A DNA stretch of 64,000 nucleotides from CAZVLQ01 sp964628185 (GTDB taxonomy: Bacteria; Pseudomonadota; Zetaproteobacteria; Mariprofundales; Mariprofundaceae): the NCBI GenBank assembly GCA_964628185.1, contig CAZVLQ010000003.1:42506-106505 (forward strand), read 5' to 3'. Positions 43,268 through 52,151 of this stretch are shown here, one piece after another. The notes under the pieces were generated by a model, which was given only the letters and a program-made list of their open reading frames with translations, did not search any database and was not told the origin of the DNA. The translations under genes were made by a program, and so were the position numbers. Each line of letters opens with the position of its first letter. The first letter of the stretch is position 1.

Positions 43268-44091
43268 TCCTCCCCGGGCGCCCTCTGGAAGATGGGGTAG
43301 CCGCCGGAGCGGCCGGTGAAGGGCAGCGCAAGCATCCAGCCGAAACCTCCGGATTTTTTTGATTGGTACTGCGTCAGTCCGATAATCATGCCGTCATGTC
43401 CCCGTGCCGGCTGGCTTCGATAAGTGCCGAACAGACGATCCCAGATGGAGAGATTAAAGCCGTAATTGCTGTTGGTTTCACGGCGGATTACGGAATGATG
43501 GACCCGGTGCATATCCGGCGTTACCAGCGCAAGGCGCAGCACCGCATCAAGCTGAAGCGGCAAACGCGCATTGGCGTGGTTGAACATGGCCATGCCATTG
43601 AGAATGACTTCAAACAGGATCACGGCCAGCACCGGCGCCCCAAGCAGTACGACTATAACCATCTTGATCAGCATGGACAGCAGGATTTCAACAGGATGAA
43701 AGCGCAGACCTGTGGTTACGTCAATATCCTGATCGGCATGGTGAACCATGTGCAGCCGCCACAACAGCGGCACGGCATGAAACAGCACATGCTGGGCATA
43801 GATGGCACCGTCCAGCAGTATCACTGTAAGGATGACCGCCCACACATGCGGCATATCCAGCCAGTGCATCAGGCCAAGGTTGACATGAGCAGACCAGGCT
43901 GCGGCACCTGTAGCGCCGACAGGTATAAGAAGCCGGACAGTCATGACATTCAGCAGCACAATACCCAGATTGGCCGGCCAGCGCCGGTAGCCAAAATGCA
44001 TCGGCCTGCGGGGTGCGATCGCCTGCCATATCGCCATGGTCGCGAAAATGGCAACAAAGGCCGCCGCGCGGATCAGTGCCTCATTTCCCAT
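43264..44091 (-). CDS. Sterol desaturase/fatty acid hydroxylase family protein
   Basis: A 275-residue membrane di-iron oxygenase-type protein. Histidine clusters: HVLFH, HMVHH (residues about 100-117), NHANAR and the final HRVHHS, the ERG3/ERG25 pattern. Three or four hydrophobic segments surround them. The group hydroxylates or desaturates lipids; the substrate is unknown. Its stop codon is the TTAA end of repeat A3. Confidence 0.9.
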   Translation of the reverse strand: MGNEALIRAAAFVAIFATMAIWQAIAPRRPMHFGYRRWPANLGIVLLNVMTVRLLIPVGATGAAAWSAHVNLGLMHWLDMPHVWAVILTVILLDGAIYAQHVLFHAVPLLWRLHMVHHADQDIDVTTGLRFHPVEILLSMLIKMVIVVLLGAPVLAVILFEVILNGMAMFNHANARLPLQLDAVLRLALVTPDMHRVHHSVIRRETNSNYGFNLSIWDRLFGTYRSQPARGHDGMIIGLTQYQSKKSGGFGWMLALPFTGRSGGYPIFQRAPGED

Positions 44092-44199
44092 GCACTCAGA
44101 CTGGTCGGGATCAGCCCGGGGATAATTCGGACAGCCCGGCCCACGCCGGTTGCAATGCGATAGAGTATGATTGCATGCCTCTCCGCATCCATGTGCCCG

Positions 44200-44781
44200 T
44201 CATACCTGAAACTCCAGGTCCAGCCGCTGGATATGCGCCAGCGAGCGGTGAAAACGGGCCCAGTCCCACTGCCGACCCGGATCCCATTTTCGGCCCGGAG
44301 CGACGTCGGCATGCCCAACGATACGTTCTGCATTAATAACGGGGTAAGCCTCCATCAACATCCGGCACAGGCGCGCCGCTTCCCTGTATTGCTCGCGCGT
44401 GAACGGCGTCTGCTCATCCCCGATGATCTCGATACCAACAGAAAAATCGTTACAGTTTTCTCTTCCACGCCAGGCGGATGCTCCCGCATGCCAGGCTCGC
44501 CGGGACACCGGCACGAATTGCGTGATATCCCCGGTTCGGTCTACGACAAAATGCGATGATACCCGCATGGATTCAAGAGCGGCGAAACCGGGATGCGCCA
44601 ATGTATCCAGCCGGCCCATGAACAGGGATTCAACATGCCCGGTTCCGAAATCTCCCGGCGGCAGGCTGATCGCATGCAGCACAATCAGATCCACGGCTAC
44701 GCCATCGGGCCTGGCACTGGAATGGGGTGAGTTCAGTCGCCGCATCATTGCATGATGACGACTTTGCCCCATCATATGCAA
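44200..44781 (-). CDS. ampD: 1,6-anhydro-N-acetylmuramyl-L-alanine amidase AmpD
   Basis: A 193-residue zinc amidase of peptidoglycan recycling. Zinc ligands are visible in LIVLHAISLP (His) and IVGHADVAPGRKWDPG (His and Asp); SSHFVVDRTGDITQFVPV and AWHAGASAWRGRENCNDFSV are AmpD blocks. No signal peptide, so cytosolic as expected. Start ATG 44781 (MHMMGQS); inner methionines at 44775 and 44746 are alternatives. It is divergent from the patatin gene. Confidence 0.95.
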   Translation of the reverse strand: MHMMGQSRHHAMMRRLNSPHSSARPDGVAVDLIVLHAISLPPGDFGTGHVESLFMGRLDTLAHPGFAALESMRVSSHFVVDRTGDITQFVPVSRRAWHAGASAWRGRENCNDFSVGIEIIGDEQTPFTREQYREAARLCRMLMEAYPVINAERIVGHADVAPGRKWDPGRQWDWARFHRSLAHIQRLDLEFQV

Positions 44782-44878
44782 GTTTCGCTAGACTGCGCCC
44801 ATAAACATGGCCTGGATATGGCTTGCTGTTCACGGCGTGTCACAGCCTTTATTCCGGACTTCGGTCAATGGTGGAAAC

Positions 44879-45814
44879 ATGGATAATTTTAAAAAACAGG
44901 GTGTTGTTCTCGCACTGGGTGGCGGCGGCGCCAGGGCATTGGCGCATATCGGCGTCATCAGCGTGCTCAAGCATGAACACATTCCCATCCGGGCTATCGC
45001 CGGCACCAGCGTGGGCGCAGAAATCGGTGCATTTTACGCCGCCGGCATCACCGTTGAAAAAATAAAGCAGCTGGCATGCGGTATGGACTGGATATCAACC
45101 ATGCGCCTGTTCACACCCGATTTTCCCGGTACGGGCATCAGTACCGGCAAGGGTATTCAGGAATTCCTCGCCCCCCATCTGGCCGGTAAACGCATTGAAG
45201 AACTTGAAACCGGTTTTGCCGCAATCGCAACCGATCTTTCCAGTGGAGAAGAAGTCGTCATCCACAGGGGAACCCTGCTGGATGCCGTGCGCGCCAGCAT
45301 TTCCTTCCCCGGTCTGCTTTCTCCCTTTCGCAAAAAAGGACGTCCGCTGGTGGATGGCGGCATTGTCAATCCCGTTCCCTTCGATGTGGCTCGCCGCATG
45401 TTTGGCGGACCGGTACTGGCCGTTTCGGCGCATGCAACCGTCAGAAAGCATGCCGAGCACCGTGAAAGGGAAGCCTCTGAATGGGAGACGCACCTGGGAG
45501 AGCTCCTGGGCAAATCGTGGCTGCGCAATTCACCCCAGCTCGTTTCATGGCTTCAGGGCTTCCGGCGGCTGCGCCGGGCGCCGGATGAAGCAATGCGGCA
45601 CCTCGGCGTCAGCTCGGTACTCAACCAGTCCCAGCTTATCAGTGGCGAAACCCTGGTGCGCCTGCGTATGCAGATCTCGCCGCCGGATCTGCTGCTCAGG
45701 CCCGATGTCGGCGATATCGGCCTGCTGGAATTTTACCGTGCAAAAGAAGCAATTACGGCCGGTGAGACGACGGCCAAAGCACAGCTTTCCGCTATCAGGC
45801 GAATGTGCTCCTAA
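44879..45814 (+). CDS. Patatin-like phospholipase (RssA/NTE type)
   Basis: A 311-residue serine lipid hydrolase. Oxyanion loop LALGGGGARALAHIGV at the N-terminus, nucleophile elbow GTSVGAEIG near residue 39 and the Asp of the dyad in VDGGIVNPVPFDV near residue 165. The start ATG 44879 follows GGTGGA and gives MDNFKKQGVVLALGG; the frame is open to 44807. No signal peptide or membrane anchor is seen. Function is probably membrane-lipid turnover; the substrate is unknown. It is followed by the cation-efflux gene. Confidence 0.9.
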   Translation: MDNFKKQGVVLALGGGGARALAHIGVISVLKHEHIPIRAIAGTSVGAEIGAFYAAGITVEKIKQLACGMDWISTMRLFTPDFPGTGISTGKGIQEFLAPHLAGKRIEELETGFAAIATDLSSGEEVVIHRGTLLDAVRASISFPGLLSPFRKKGRPLVDGGIVNPVPFDVARRMFGGPVLAVSAHATVRKHAEHREREASEWETHLGELLGKSWLRNSPQLVSWLQGFRRLRRAPDEAMRHLGVSSVLNQSQLISGETLVRLRMQISPPDLLLRPDVGDIGLLEFYRAKEAITAGETTAKAQLSAIRRMCS

Positions 45815-45853
45815 ACCTTTTGCTGTCCGGGCGCTTTGCGGCACAATAGGCCC

Positions 45854-46774
45854 ATGTACGGCAACGTATCCTCACATGAGACCGCGCGTTTGATGCGTCT
45901 GGCCACCTATGCCTCTACATTCACGGCGACCATGCTGATTATCGCCAAGTTCGCGGCCTGGCTGGCAACGGATTCAGTCAGCATCCTGGCTACGCTCATC
46001 GACTCCTGCCTGGATGCGCTGGCATCGCTGGTCAATCTGCTGGCCATACGTCAATCGCTCACACCGGCGGATCGGGAACACCGTTTTGGCCATGGCAAGG
46101 TGGAATCACTGGCCGGCCTTGGCCAGTCAATGTTTATCGCCGGTTCGGCCGGATTTCTGCTGCTTGAGGCCTCGGGACGCCTGTTCCATCCCCAGCCGGT
46201 CAGTGTGATTGGCGTGGGTATTTCGGTGATGGTATTTTCCATCCTTGCGACCTTTGTGCTTCTGATCATTCAGCGTCATGCCATCAAAAAGTCCGGCTCA
46301 ACCGCTATCAGGGCCGACTACCTGCACTACACCACCGACATGATGGTCAATATCAGTGTTATCGCGGCCCTGTTGCTCGCTTTCTACGGCTGGCCGGGAT
46401 TTGATTCCGTTTTTGCTATCGGCATTGTGATCTACATCCTCTACAGCTCATGGGGCATTGCCAGCGAGGCCGTGCATCACCTGATGGACCGCGAACTGCC
46501 GGACGAAGACCGTAAACGTATCCACGATATCGTTGTCAGTCACAAACACGTAAAGGGCATGCATGACCTGCGCACACGGCGCGCCGGCACCACGGCCTTC
46601 ATCCAGTTGCATCTGGAACTGGACGATAACCTTACCCTGCTGCATGCCCACGCCATTTCCGATGCGGTGGAAGCCAAAATAAAAAAGGCCTATCCGGATT
46701 CCGAGATTATTATCCACGAAGATCCCGCCAGCCTGATGGAGCCGAAGCCCGCATTCGATGAAAGCGGTAAATAA
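45854..46774 (+). CDS. Cation diffusion facilitator (FieF/ZitB-like)
   Basis: A 306-residue metal/proton antiporter with six hydrophobic helices and a cytosolic C-terminal domain. Metal-site residues: Asp pair in LIDSCLDALASL (helix 2) and HYTTDMMVN (helix 5). HRFGHGKVESLAGLGQ matches the CDF loop. The FieF-like DxxxD/HxxxD set predicts Fe2+/Zn2+ export. Start ATG 45854. It meets the EF-hand gene head-on with only seven bases between, the one convergent pair here without a family A element. Confidence 0.92.
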   Translation: MYGNVSSHETARLMRLATYASTFTATMLIIAKFAAWLATDSVSILATLIDSCLDALASLVNLLAIRQSLTPADREHRFGHGKVESLAGLGQSMFIAGSAGFLLLEASGRLFHPQPVSVIGVGISVMVFSILATFVLLIIQRHAIKKSGSTAIRADYLHYTTDMMVNISVIAALLLAFYGWPGFDSVFAIGIVIYILYSSWGIASEAVHHLMDRELPDEDRKRIHDIVVSHKHVKGMHDLRTRRAGTTAFIQLHLELDDNLTLLHAHAISDAVEAKIKKAYPDSEIIIHEDPASLMEPKPAFDESGK

Positions 46775-46781
46775 TCCAGGG

Positions 46782-47336
46782 TTAACGCTTCAGCCGGTAC
46801 CAGTGGGCCAGGCGGGATTTCCAGAAGGCGCGGTATTCCTTATCGCTCACCTCGCCATCTCCATTGCTGTCCATGGCCTGGTAGCGCGCCATGGCGCGCT
46901 GCTGCACCATGGCCATGTATTCATCAAGTGACACGCTACCGGATGTATCGGTATCCAGCGCCATAAAACGGGCCACAATCCTGTCCGTGGCAGACATCGG
47001 CCCTTCCGGAGCACCTGCGGCAGGCGCTTCGCCGGCTGTGCTTCCCGCCGGTCCTCCTTCCGTACCCGCCGCTGGCAACGCAGGGGCGGTCTCATTCGCC
47101 GGCAGTGCCACAGCGGGCACGCCCGTTTCGGCGGCAGGCGCTTCGCCGGCTGTGCTTCCCGCCGGTCCTCCTTCCACGCCAGCCGGCGGCAATACGGGGA
47201 CAGCTTCATTCGCCGGTTGTGCTTCAGCGGGCGCACCCGTTCCGGCAGCCTGTACGGTCCTGATTTCCTGGGCCGCTATGGCCGGAGCGCCCAGACCCAG
47301 CATGGTCAATACGATTCCTATGTTCGCCACTCGCAT
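46782..47336 (-). CDS. Exported protein with a repeated Pro/Ala-rich linker and two EF-hands
   Basis: A 184-residue protein. MRVANIGIVLTMLGLGAPAIA is a signal peptide. A low-complexity region (residues about 30-115) contains two near-identical units with GGPAGSTAGEAPAA, encoded by a repeated 40-odd-base DNA segment at about 47020 and 47130. The C-terminus has two canonical EF-hand loops, DTDTSGSVSLDE and DSNGDGEVSDKE, so it should bind calcium outside the cytoplasm. A good ribosome-binding site (GGAGATCAGTG) precedes ATG 47336. Role unknown. Confidence 0.85.
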   Translation of the reverse strand: MRVANIGIVLTMLGLGAPAIAAQEIRTVQAAGTGAPAEAQPANEAVPVLPPAGVEGGPAGSTAGEAPAAETGVPAVALPANETAPALPAAGTEGGPAGSTAGEAPAAGAPEGPMSATDRIVARFMALDTDTSGSVSLDEYMAMVQQRAMARYQAMDSNGDGEVSDKEYRAFWKSRLAHWYRLKR

Positions 47337-47347
47337 CACTGATCTCC

Positions 47348-47368
47348 TTAGCCCGTATCTTGCATGAG
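47348..47368. repeat. Solo end of a family A element
   Basis: TTAGCCCGTATCTTGCATGAG matches the family A terminal repeat (TAGCCCGTATATTGCATGAAG) with few changes. No partner end follows. It lies in the divergent gap between the EF-hand gene and thyA, unlike the complete copies. Confidence 0.6.
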
Positions 47369-47441
47369 AATCACATTTTGCCAACTGCTTTCTGTCCCGG
47401 CAGCATGGCAGCGGTTCCATTCCAGATGCCGGGAGTCAAAT

Positions 47442-48275
47442 GTGAAACCCTATCTTGACCTGATGCGCCATGTGCTGGAACACGGCAATAAAAAAGGCGA
47501 CCGCACCGGCACGGGCACACGATCTGTTTTCGGTTATCAGATGCGCTTTGATCTTGCGCAGGGGTTTCCGCTTGCCACAACAAAGAAAATTCACCTGAAA
47601 TCCATTATCCATGAGCTGTTATGGTTCCTGAAGGGTGATACAAATACGCGATACCTGAATGACAACGGCGTTACGATCTGGAATGAATGGGCCACGGAGG
47701 ATGGCTCGCTCGGGCCGGTGTACGGCTGCCAGTGGCGTAGCTGGCCGGCGCCTGACGGTACGTCCATTGACCAGATTTCCACCATTATCGAGCAAATCAG
47801 GGTGCGCCCTGACTCCAGGCGCCTGATAGTATCGGCCTGGAACGTAGCCGATTTGCCGGATGAATCCATCTCCCCTCAGGCCAACGTCAAGCGGGGCAAG
47901 ATGGCGCTGGCGCCCTGTCATGCATTTTTTCAGTTTTATGTTGCGGACGGCAGACTTTCCTGCCAGCTCTATCAGCGCTCCGCGGATATCTTTCTCGGCG
48001 TACCGTTCAATATCGCATCCTACGCCCTGCTCACGATGATGGTGGCGCAGGCAACCGATCTCAAGCCCGGAGAATTTGTTCATACCTTCGGTGACGCACA
48101 TCTCTATCTGAACCATCTGGAACAGGCGCGCACACAGCTTGCACGTGACCCTTTCCCCTTGCCGGTCATGCACCTGAACCCCGGGATCAGGCACATTTTT
48201 GATTTTACCTGTGATGATTTCAGCCTGGAAGGCTATCAGTGCCATCCGGGCATCCGGGCGCCGATAGCGATTTGA
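47442..48275 (+). CDS. thyA: Thymidylate synthase
   Basis: Converts dUMP to dTMP with methylenetetrahydrofolate. The 277-residue protein has KKGDRTGTGTRSVFGYQMRF, HELLWFLKGDTNTRYLNDNG, the catalytic Cys in LAPCHAFFQFYVADGRLSCQ near residue 155 and FGDAHLYLNHLEQ. The GTG at 47442 is chosen because GGGAG lies just upstream and the family begins MKPYLDLMRHVL; the frame extends upstream without similarity. It converges on the cytochrome gene across repeat A4. The usual neighbour lgt is elsewhere in the window. Confidence 0.97.
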   Translation: MKPYLDLMRHVLEHGNKKGDRTGTGTRSVFGYQMRFDLAQGFPLATTKKIHLKSIIHELLWFLKGDTNTRYLNDNGVTIWNEWATEDGSLGPVYGCQWRSWPAPDGTSIDQISTIIEQIRVRPDSRRLIVSAWNVADLPDESISPQANVKRGKMALAPCHAFFQFYVADGRLSCQLYQRSADIFLGVPFNIASYALLTMMVAQATDLKPGEFVHTFGDAHLYLNHLEQARTQLARDPFPLPVMHLNPGIRHIFDFTCDDFSLEGYQCHPGIRAPIAI

Positions 48276-48277
48276 GC

Positions 48278-48529
48278 CTAACCCGTATATTGCATGAAGG
48301 ATTCGGAATTCAGGCTTGAGCAGGCTTGGCAGGCTGGTTGATCGGGCGACAAAGCATAGCCGTAGCTATGGTTTGAGGCCGAGCGGCCAGGATGCCGAGC
48401 CTGATCGGGTCTGAAACCGGATAGGACAAGGTGTAACCACGGATAAGGTGGCCTGGTTCTGTGTAGGTCATTGATATAATGTAATATCCTGTCCATCAGA
48501 TGTCCGCCTTCATGCAATATACGGGTCAA
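48278..48529 (-). repeat. Inverted-repeat element, family A, copy 4 (252 bp)
   Basis: Nearly identical to copies 1, 2 and 5; ends CTAACCCGTATATTGCATGAAGG and inverted partner. Begins two bases after the thyA stop and ends 21 bases before the convergent cytochrome c stop. Confidence 0.85.
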
Positions 48530-48550
48530 GCTTACGTGGACACCATTTCC

Positions 48551-49138
48551 TTACGAGACCGACTTGAGTTTTGACAGCACGCTGTCCTGATCGCCGGGAT
48601 TGCATAGATGCTGCGGCGGCATTTTTGTTCTTGCGTTCGAATCACCGGTAAACTCCCTGACAGCCTCTTTTGAATTGCATATCCACTTTCTGAGATGGAC
48701 CTCATCCCACACCCATGCATTCCCCCTGATATATCTGGTGAATCTGTACTTGTAGCCGGGAAACGCACCCGCCCTGCGGCCAAACACTCCCGGAATATCT
48801 CCACCCTTGCCTAGCCCTGGCCCAACCTTGGTCTTTGACGAAAAAGAATGGCAGGACTGACACTTCTTCCAGGCCGTCCCGACCACTTTGCCCGCCATCG
48901 CCGGCTTCGCGGCATGTGGCGTGTTCCGAACCGCTTCCATCACCGCCCCGGGCGATGCCATGCCATGCTCGAAATGGCTGCCGGCTGTTTCAGTTTTTAC
49001 ATCCGCCGTTTTTTCCGAATGCATACGCTCCGAAGCCGTATTGATGCCGGCCGGGGGCTGAGGCTGACTTTCATGACCGCGGCATGCCGAACATGCGATT
49101 ATCACCGCAACTGCCAGCAGGCTTCGCACAGAATCCAT
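48551..49138 (-). CDS. Class I c-type cytochrome, lipoprotein-like
   Basis: A 195-residue exported protein. MDSVRSLLAVAVIIACSACR is a signal peptide with a possible lipobox (CSAC). After ~70 hydrophilic residues comes one haem site CQSCH (WKKCQSCHSFSSKTKVGPGL) and a plausible axial Met near TKMPPQHL. Electron-transfer role inferred; partner unknown. Same strand as yajQ, 7 bases downstream of it. Confidence 0.85.
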   Translation of the reverse strand: MDSVRSLLAVAVIIACSACRGHESQPQPPAGINTASERMHSEKTADVKTETAGSHFEHGMASPGAVMEAVRNTPHAAKPAMAGKVVGTAWKKCQSCHSFSSKTKVGPGLGKGGDIPGVFGRRAGAFPGYKYRFTRYIRGNAWVWDEVHLRKWICNSKEAVREFTGDSNARTKMPPQHLCNPGDQDSVLSKLKSVS

Positions 49139-49145
49139 TTCCGAA

Positions 49146-49631
49146 TCAGCCCCGGAAATTGGTGAACTTCAGCGGCCGGTCCGCATCCATCGCCCTGATC
49201 AGGGTGATGACTGCCTGCAGGTCATCACGCTTTTTACCCGAAACACGTATCTGATCACCCTGAATAGCAATCTGAACCTTCTTTTTTTCCTGTTTGACCG
49301 TCTTGACGATTTTTTTGGCCAGGTCCTGACCAAGCCCCTGTTTGACGGTGATGTGCTGCCGCCTGTTGCCGCCGCCGGCGGCTTCCACACTGCCATATTC
49401 GAGGCATTTCGGATCGAGCTTCCTGCGTACCAGTCTGGCGCGCAGGATTTCATTCACTGCATTGAGCCTGTAATCATCATCACCGATGATGGTAAGGCCT
49501 TCATCGTCCAGTTTGATACTGGCCTGGCTGCCCTTGAAATCATAACGCGTCGCAATCTCCTTGCGCGTCTGGTTCACGGCATTATCCAGTTCCTGCATAT
49601 CGGTTTCGCAAACCACATCAAAACTCGGCAT
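49146..49631 (-). CDS. yajQ: YajQ-family nucleotide-binding protein
   Basis: A 161-residue UPF0234 protein: MPSFDVVCETDMQELDNAVN, EIATRYDFKGSQASIKLD and the C-terminal ALIRAMDADRPLKFTNFRG-like end are diagnostic. Some members bind cyclic di-GMP or tRNA; the function is not settled. GGAGAG precedes the ATG at 49631; the frame stays open well upstream but that part is shadow sequence. Confidence 0.95.
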   Translation of the reverse strand: MPSFDVVCETDMQELDNAVNQTRKEIATRYDFKGSQASIKLDDEGLTIIGDDDYRLNAVNEILRARLVRRKLDPKCLEYGSVEAAGGGNRRQHITVKQGLGQDLAKKIVKTVKQEKKKVQIAIQGDQIRVSGKKRDDLQAVITLIRAMDADRPLKFTNFRG

Positions 49632-49746
49632 GATTCTCTCCTGCAAGCTTGTGCCCGATGATGCACGCCCTGACGGGGACTTGTCCACGCCGCCTTTGAC
49701 AAGCCATTCATTTGCCTTAAGCATACGAAAACCCGGCGTACAGGCC

Positions 49747-51096
49747 ATGCGCCAACACAAAAGGGGGCCCGGAGGATCATTGCTACGGGATTTTGCTGAC
49801 AGCATCAAGGCGCCTGTGCTTACACAAAAACACATACGCCTGCGCACCGATCGCCTTGCCTTGCCGCTTGCGTGCGTTGCCGTGGCCTGCCTTGTTCTTG
49901 TCTGGGCCCTGTTCGCCGGCGGCCACACTGTGGCGGCCAGTGCGATGACGGCCACGCATGAGGAGTGGATTGATGCGCAGATCGCCGCTCCGCCGGCGGC
50001 GCCATCATCACGGCGCCGCCAAAGGGTCAAACGTGGCGACACCGCTATCGCCGTGCTTTCAAGGCTGGCGTTTCCCTCTGCCGAAATCCGCGCCATGATT
50101 GATGCGGCAAGGCATGTCTATCCCCTGCGTCGTGTGATTGCCGGAAAACATATCAGCCGGCTTGACCATGGCCGGCAAACGGATGTGTATTACCCGGTGG
50201 ATGAGAGCCGCATGCTGCATTTAAGCCGACATCAAGGCACCTGGGAAGCCTCACTGATGCCGAGGCTTGCATCGGCCCGCACCACCGTATTTCAGGGCGA
50301 GGTCAGGGAAAATCTGTTCGCCGCCGCGGCCCGTGCCGGCATGGATGAACGCACCACGATGAACCTCGTTGATATTTTTGCCTGGGACATCGACTTTGTC
50401 CGCGACCTGCGCCCCGGTGACCGTTTCAGGGCGCTCGTGGAAGAACGATTCGGTCAGCAGGGAGCGCTGCTGGATCGTGTCATTCTGGCGGCTGAATTCA
50501 TCAATCAGGGACACACGTACCGCGCTGTTCGCTATCGGCTGGCGAACGGACGGGTGGAATATTTTACCCCGGCCGGCAAAAGCATGCGCAAAACCTATCT
50601 GAAGGCACCGGTGAAATTCACACGCATTTCATCACGCTTTACGCTCAGACGCAGGCATCCGGTCCTGGGTTATACGCGTGCGCATCGCGGCGTGGATTAT
50701 GCCGCTCCAACGGGGACGCCGATTCACGCGGTCGGCGACGGGCGGGTGGCGTATGCCGGCTGGAAAGGCGGTTACGGTCGCTTTGTTCTTATCCGCCATA
50801 CCAACGGCAACCATGTAACCGCATATGCCCATATGAGGCACATTGCACGCGGAATACGGCGAGGCGTGCACGTGCGACAGGGTCAGATCATCGGTTATGT
50901 AGGTATGAGCGGACTGGCGACCGGTCCCCACCTGCATTTCGAATTCCGGGTGCGCGGCCGTGCCATCAATCCACTTTCTGTCAGACGAACGCCTTCCAGA
51001 CCGGTGCCTGCCGTGCAGATGGCGCGGTTTCGTGAACTGGCGGACGGTATGCTTGAGCGCATAATTCAAAGCCCTACTCTTCTGGCATGGGATTAA
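49747..51096 (+). CDS. M23-family peptidoglycan endopeptidase (MepM-like)
   Basis: A 449-residue cell-wall hydrolase. A basic N-terminus and one hydrophobic helix (ALPLACVAVACLVLVWALF) anchor or export it. A LysM/OapA-like segment (KRGDTAIAVLSRLAF, residues about 95-130) precedes the LytM domain with zinc ligands in HRGVDYAAPTGTPI and HLHFEFRV near residue 400; GNHVTAYAHM is also conserved. The upstream frame is open, but ATG 49747 is the first start giving an export signal. It overlaps kdsD by 10 bases, an unusual but clear coupling. Confidence 0.9.
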   Translation: MRQHKRGPGGSLLRDFADSIKAPVLTQKHIRLRTDRLALPLACVAVACLVLVWALFAGGHTVAASAMTATHEEWIDAQIAAPPAAPSSRRRQRVKRGDTAIAVLSRLAFPSAEIRAMIDAARHVYPLRRVIAGKHISRLDHGRQTDVYYPVDESRMLHLSRHQGTWEASLMPRLASARTTVFQGEVRENLFAAAARAGMDERTTMNLVDIFAWDIDFVRDLRPGDRFRALVEERFGQQGALLDRVILAAEFINQGHTYRAVRYRLANGRVEYFTPAGKSMRKTYLKAPVKFTRISSRFTLRRRHPVLGYTRAHRGVDYAAPTGTPIHAVGDGRVAYAGWKGGYGRFVLIRHTNGNHVTAYAHMRHIARGIRRGVHVRQGQIIGYVGMSGLATGPHLHFEFRVRGRAINPLSVRRTPSRPVPAVQMARFRELADGMLERIIQSPTLLAWD

Positions 51097-52082
51097 GGAT
51101 GTCGTCCACAGTCGCGACAACGACGGAAAGCTGGCTGGACGAGGCCAGACACGTGCTTGAAATTGAACAGCAATCCATCGCCGCCATCGCCAGTTTGCTG
51201 GATGATGATTTTCTTCGCGCCGTACAAAGCATTCTGGATATCGAAGGCAGGCTCGTTGTTGTCGGCATGGGTAAATCCGGCATTATCGCCAAGAAAATCG
51301 CCGCCACCTTTGCCTCTACCGGCACCCCCGCCTTTTTTGTCCATGCCGCCGAGGCCCAGCACGGTGATCTTGGCATGATCACCCGGCATGATGCCGTGCT
51401 GGCAATTTCGCACAGCGGTGAAACCAGTGAGGTGGCCGGCCTGCTTCCGATGCTCAAACGCCTTGGCATCCCTTTAATCGCCATGACGGGAAAACGGGAA
51501 TCCACCCTCGGGCGCTATGCGGACATGCTGTTGCATGTCGATGTGCCACGGGAAGCATGCCCGATGAACCTGGCCCCGACCGCTTCGACGACGGCAACAC
51601 TGGCGCTTGGCGATGCGCTGGCGGTTGTGGTTCTGGAACAGCGGCACTTCAGTCCGAAGGATTTTGCCAGCTTTCATCCGGCGGGAAGCCTGGGACGAAA
51701 ACTGATGTGTGTCCGGTCATTGATGCATACGGGTCCGGCGCTGCCGATGGTGCGGATCGATACGGCCCTGAAAGATGCCATCGTTATCATGAGTTCGCAC
51801 CGCCTGGGTATTACCGGCGTACTGGAAGATGGGCGGCTGGCCGGTTGTATCAGCGATGGCGATTTACGACGTATCATGGAATCCGGAGATGTGGATCTGG
51901 CACGGCCCGTAGAAGCCGTGATGCACAGACAGCCGCAAACCATCGCTGAAGACTGTCTGGCTTCCGAAGCGGTCCGCCTGATGGAGGAAAGGAAAATTAC
52001 CGCTTTATTCGTAACGGATGAAGAAGCAAGGCCAAAAGGCGTGGTCCATTTGCACGACCTGCTGCAGGCGGGCGTGGCGTGA
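51087..52082 (+). CDS. kdsD: Arabinose-5-phosphate isomerase
   Basis: Converts ribulose 5-phosphate to arabinose 5-phosphate, the first step to Kdo. The 331-residue protein has a SIS domain (VVGMGKSGIIAKKIAATFAS near residue 58, ISHSGETSEV, NLAPTASTTATLALGDALAV) and two CBS domains (residues about 205-325). ATG 51087 is used; ATG 51099 is an alternative. Heads kdsD-kdsC-lptCAB, the standard operon linking Kdo synthesis and lipopolysaccharide transport. Confidence 0.95.
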   Translation: MGLRMSSTVATTTESWLDEARHVLEIEQQSIAAIASLLDDDFLRAVQSILDIEGRLVVVGMGKSGIIAKKIAATFASTGTPAFFVHAAEAQHGDLGMITRHDAVLAISHSGETSEVAGLLPMLKRLGIPLIAMTGKRESTLGRYADMLLHVDVPREACPMNLAPTASTTATLALGDALAVVVLEQRHFSPKDFASFHPAGSLGRKLMCVRSLMHTGPALPMVRIDTALKDAIVIMSSHRLGITGVLEDGRLAGCISDGDLRRIMESGDVDLARPVEAVMHRQPQTIAEDCLASEAVRLMEERKITALFVTDEEARPKGVVHLHDLLQAGVA

Positions 52083-52151
52083 CAACGGCGCGGCCCATGC
52101 ATAAAAGCCTGTTTTCCAGCTCCTCCCCTCTCATATACTGCCGGGGCTGAC

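Noticed and set aside
46775..46790. GGGTTAACG at the fieF-like/EF-hand junction as a sixth family A element
   Set aside because: Only the central few bases of the element end are present and there is no interior; too short to count, though suggestive.
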